From Pumilibacter muris (GTDB lineage: Bacteria; Bacillota; Clostridia; Christensenellales; Pumilibacteraceae): a stretch of 64,000 nucleotides of DNA. Made by a program: the position numbers and the translations under genes. A model generated the notes under the pieces. The model was not told the DNA's origin, searched no databases, and was given only the letters and a program-made list of their open reading frames with translations. The stretch spans positions 478,187-542,186 of the forward strand of contig NZ_CALPCN010000001.1 in the NCBI RefSeq assembly GCF_943193045.1, given 5' to 3'. This document shows positions 62,135 to 64,000 of the stretch, one piece after another (positions within the stretch are counted from its first letter, which is position 1; every line of letters begins with the position of its first letter).

Positions 62135-64000
62135 TTATTTCTTTAATCTCGAACGCAATTTATCGAGCACCAACGAGTTGGCAAGTCGGCGAACCTTATC
62201 GGTTTGCTCGTCTACCTGAATGGTGGTAAACTCTTGAGGCAGAATGTCGCGCACTATTTCCTCTACCTCGCTGTGAGGAACGTCGCCGTCGCCGAGTTGC
62301 TGCACAAGCTGTTCCATTATAAGTTTGTTGGCAACTTGTTTTGCAAGTCTCGAAGCGATATCCATTTCAACGCTTGTAGCGGGAATAGGCGCCTGTTCGG
62401 TAACGAAATCGGGGTTCATTACAAGCATGTTATCGTCGGTAAAGCCGGATATGTCAATACTCGTAGCGTCTATTTTTGATATAAGACTGTCGGTTGTGAG
62501 TCCGCTTTCTTCCGAAAGAACAGTAGACTCGGTTTTGGAAGGTTGCGACTTTTTCTTAGTTCCCGACTTAGCCGACGAAGTCTTACGGCTCGACTTAGAA
62601 CGCGACGACGCTTGCTTTTTAGGCTGACGCGGTGTTTGAGCTTCGTCGTCAACAAATCCCGCCAACTGGTTTAATTCGGTTTTAAGGTCGTTTATAGACC
62701 TCGACAACTCGCCGCCGTCGGTGGAATCGCGTTCGGAAAGCGCGCCTATTTCGTCTTTGATTCTCGAAATTTCGCGAAGAATTTTTTTGTTCTCTTCCGC
62801 AAAATTTTGCTTTCCGAGTTCGGCGCGTAAAGACGCAATTTCTTTAAGCACGGCGCCGTTATCCGCAACCGCCGAATTTACCGCGTTTCTGCTAACCGCT
62901 TGTTTAATGCCGTCTATTTGCTCGCGTAAATCGTCCGCCGACGCGCTAAGCGCAACCGACGCCGCGATTTCGGCTTTGAGTTCTTCGATTTCTTCTCTAA
63001 TCTTCTCGTCGGAAGCGCGATTGATATACTCGTTCTGCCTTTCGAGAAGCCGAGCCATTTCCGACATAAAGTTCAAAGTTGTAGCGTCGGCTTCGCGTTG
63101 ATTCGCTATTTCTTCTTTGAGAGCCGATAGTTCGTTCAAAACCGTTTCGGAAACAACGTCGTTTTCTCTGTTCTTTAAAGCGGCGATTTCAGCTCTGAGC
63201 TCGTTAAAGCTCGCTTCCGTCTTTTCGCTGTCGTCAATGGCTATGTTGGTGAGTTTGTCTTTCATTTGCGAAAGTTCGTCGGAAAGCTCGCGCGTTTCGC
63301 TCGATTTCTTGATTAGCGCAAGTTCGTCTCTAAGCGCCGAAATCTCGTCGAGAATTATATTGTTGTAGCTTTCGTAAACAACGTCGTTGCTCGTTCCGTC
63401 GTTCACGTTTGCCATACTAATCGCAAACAGTTGGTCGCGTAACGACTGAACTTCCGAAACAAGCTCGTCTTTCGAATGAATTTCCGCAGGAGCGGTTCTC
63501 GTTTTGTTAAGTTCGTCTTTAAACGCTTGGAATTCGTCGCGCAAAGCAAGAACTTCGTTTATAATACTCAGGTCAGGCTCTTCCTTTATTGCGCGCACGT
63601 CCTCTTTAATCGAGTCAACCGCTTCTATCAAGCCCGCAGTTTCGTCGGATGCGGCACCCTCGCGCAACTTTTCAAGCTCTTCGCGCATACCGAGTATTTC
63701 GCTGAGCACGGTAGTGTCGGGTTCCGCCTCTACCTCGTTTTGCGCGGGCATGTTGGCAAGCTGTTCTCTGAGCGCAGAAAGTTCGTCCCGAAGCGTGAGC
63801 ACTTCTTCAAGTACCGCAGTATCGGGTTCCGCCTCTACCGCGTTCTGCACAGGCATGTTTGCAAGCTGCTCTCTGAGCGCAGAAAGTTCGTCCCGAAGCG
63901 TGAGCACTTCTTCAAGCACCGCTGTGTCGGGTTCCGCCTCTACCTCGTTTTGCGCGGGCATGTTGGCAAGCTGTTCTCTGAGCGCAGAAAGTTCGTCCCG
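62135..64000 (-). CDS. Long coiled-coil repeat protein (5' end beyond window)
   Basis: At least 621 residues, open at base 64000. Unrecognised. The N-terminal part seen consists of near-identical 35-residue units (five heptads: DTAVLEEVLTLRDELSALRE), then diverged coiled coil for about 350 residues, a Lys/Ser-rich basic linker (SSRKTSSAKSGTKKKSQPSK), and a C-terminal domain of about 130 residues. No TM seen. Placed upstream of murA-ftsQAZ, so a cell-division or scaffold role is possible, but unproven. Confidence 0.8.
   Translation of the reverse strand, partial: RDELSALREQLANMPAQNEVEAEPDTAVLEEVLTLRDELSALREQLANMPVQNAVEAEPDTAVLEEVLTLRDELSALREQLANMPAQNEVEAEPDTTVLSEILGMREELEKLREGAASDETAGLIEAVDSIKEDVRAIKEEPDLSIINEVLALRDEFQAFKDELNKTRTAPAEIHSKDELVSEVQSLRDQLFAISMANVNDGTSNDVVYESYNNIILDEISALRDELALIKKSSETRELSDELSQMKDKLTNIAIDDSEKTEASFNELRAEIAALKNRENDVVSETVLNELSALKEEIANQREADATTLNFMSEMARLLERQNEYINRASDEKIREEIEELKAEIAASVALSASADDLREQIDGIKQAVSRNAVNSAVADNGAVLKEIASLRAELGKQNFAEENKKILREISRIKDEIGALSERDSTDGGELSRSINDLKTELNQLAGFVDDEAQTPRQPKKQASSRSKSSRKTSSAKSGTKKKSQPSKTESTVLSEESGLTTDSLISKIDATSIDISGFTDDNMLVMNPDFVTEQAPIPATSVEMDIASRLAKQVANKLIMEQLVQQLGDGDVPHSEVEEIVRDILPQEFTTIQVDEQTDKVRRLANSLVLDKLRSRLKK
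63646..64000 (-). repeat. 105-bp tandem coding repeats
   Basis: Units at 63751-63855, 63856-63960 and 63961 onward are almost identical; 63646-63750 is a diverged copy. Period 105 bp keeps frame and the heptad register. The array continues past the window end. Confidence 0.9.

Noticed and set aside
63646..64000. CRISPR-like repeats
   Set aside because: 105-bp units are coding, in frame and contiguous without spacers.

Overview
The window looks like a chromosomal segment of an endospore-forming member of the Firmicutes, most likely an uncultured clostridial lineage. It carries the sporulation genes spoIIGA, sigE, sigG, spoIVA and a ylmC/ymxH-type gene. It also shows typical low-GC Gram-positive gene order (infC-rpmI; ylxM-ffh-rpsP-khpA-rimM-trmD-rbgA-rnhB; rpmF-plsX-rnc-smc-ftsY; murA-ftsQ-ftsA-ftsZ-spoIIGA-sigE; a DUF512 gene-der-plsY-spoIVA), a T-box before thrS and an L20-type leader before infC. 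No species can be named from sequence reading alone. Almost every gene is on the minus strand; only tmcAL and sigG are on plus.

Layout: 1-3.2 kb is translation (rpmI, infC, thrS with two RNA leaders). 3.3-16.1 kb holds tmcAL and then a long minus-strand run: ATP synthase (atpBEFHAGDC), alr, a folate gene, a membrane protein, rsmD, coaD, a coiled-coil protein, DAHP synthase and a patatin-like protein. 16.2-28.4 kb is the SRP/ribosome-maturation operon and the ftsY-smc-rnc-plsX-rpmF block. 28.4-31.6 kb has an SPL-type radical SAM protein, a two-gene SufC/SufB-like Fe-S system and a nitroreductase. 31.7-40.0 kb is the most accessory part: two long Sel1-repeat proteins around a YjbR-like gene, a fused ABC transporter, a gene remnant, a TetR/membrane-protein pair and an A+T-rich NYN nuclease gene. 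Six tRNA genes follow in a cluster, with a seventh (Leu) nearby. 40.7-53.9 kb is yfcE-rdgB, spoIVA, plsY-der-DUF512, several membrane proteins, rluA, feoAB and nrdR. 54-64 kb is the sporulation sigma and cell-division cluster, ending in a long coiled-coil gene with 105-bp repeats that runs off the end.

Points of interest are: (1) a recurring promoter layout in which the -10 box lies only 6-8 bases before the start codon with no ribosome binding site (ftsQ, spoIIGA, the DUF512 gene, rdgB), suggesting leaderless mRNAs, which are unusual for Firmicutes; (2) Spo0A-box-like sites next to spoIIGA, ftsQ and sigG/ylmC; (3) an ATP synthase delta subunit reduced to its C-terminal domain; (4) RNase III with Asn at a normally Asp metal-ligand position; (5) a SufCB pair with no SufS/SufU beside it; (6) a Sel1-repeat operon of unknown role; (7) His- and Cys-rich additions on FeoB and on the YlmC-like protein; (8) rplS and gpsA missing from their usual places, and sigG inverted relative to sigE. 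No CRISPR array, insertion sequence, rRNA gene or prophage was seen.
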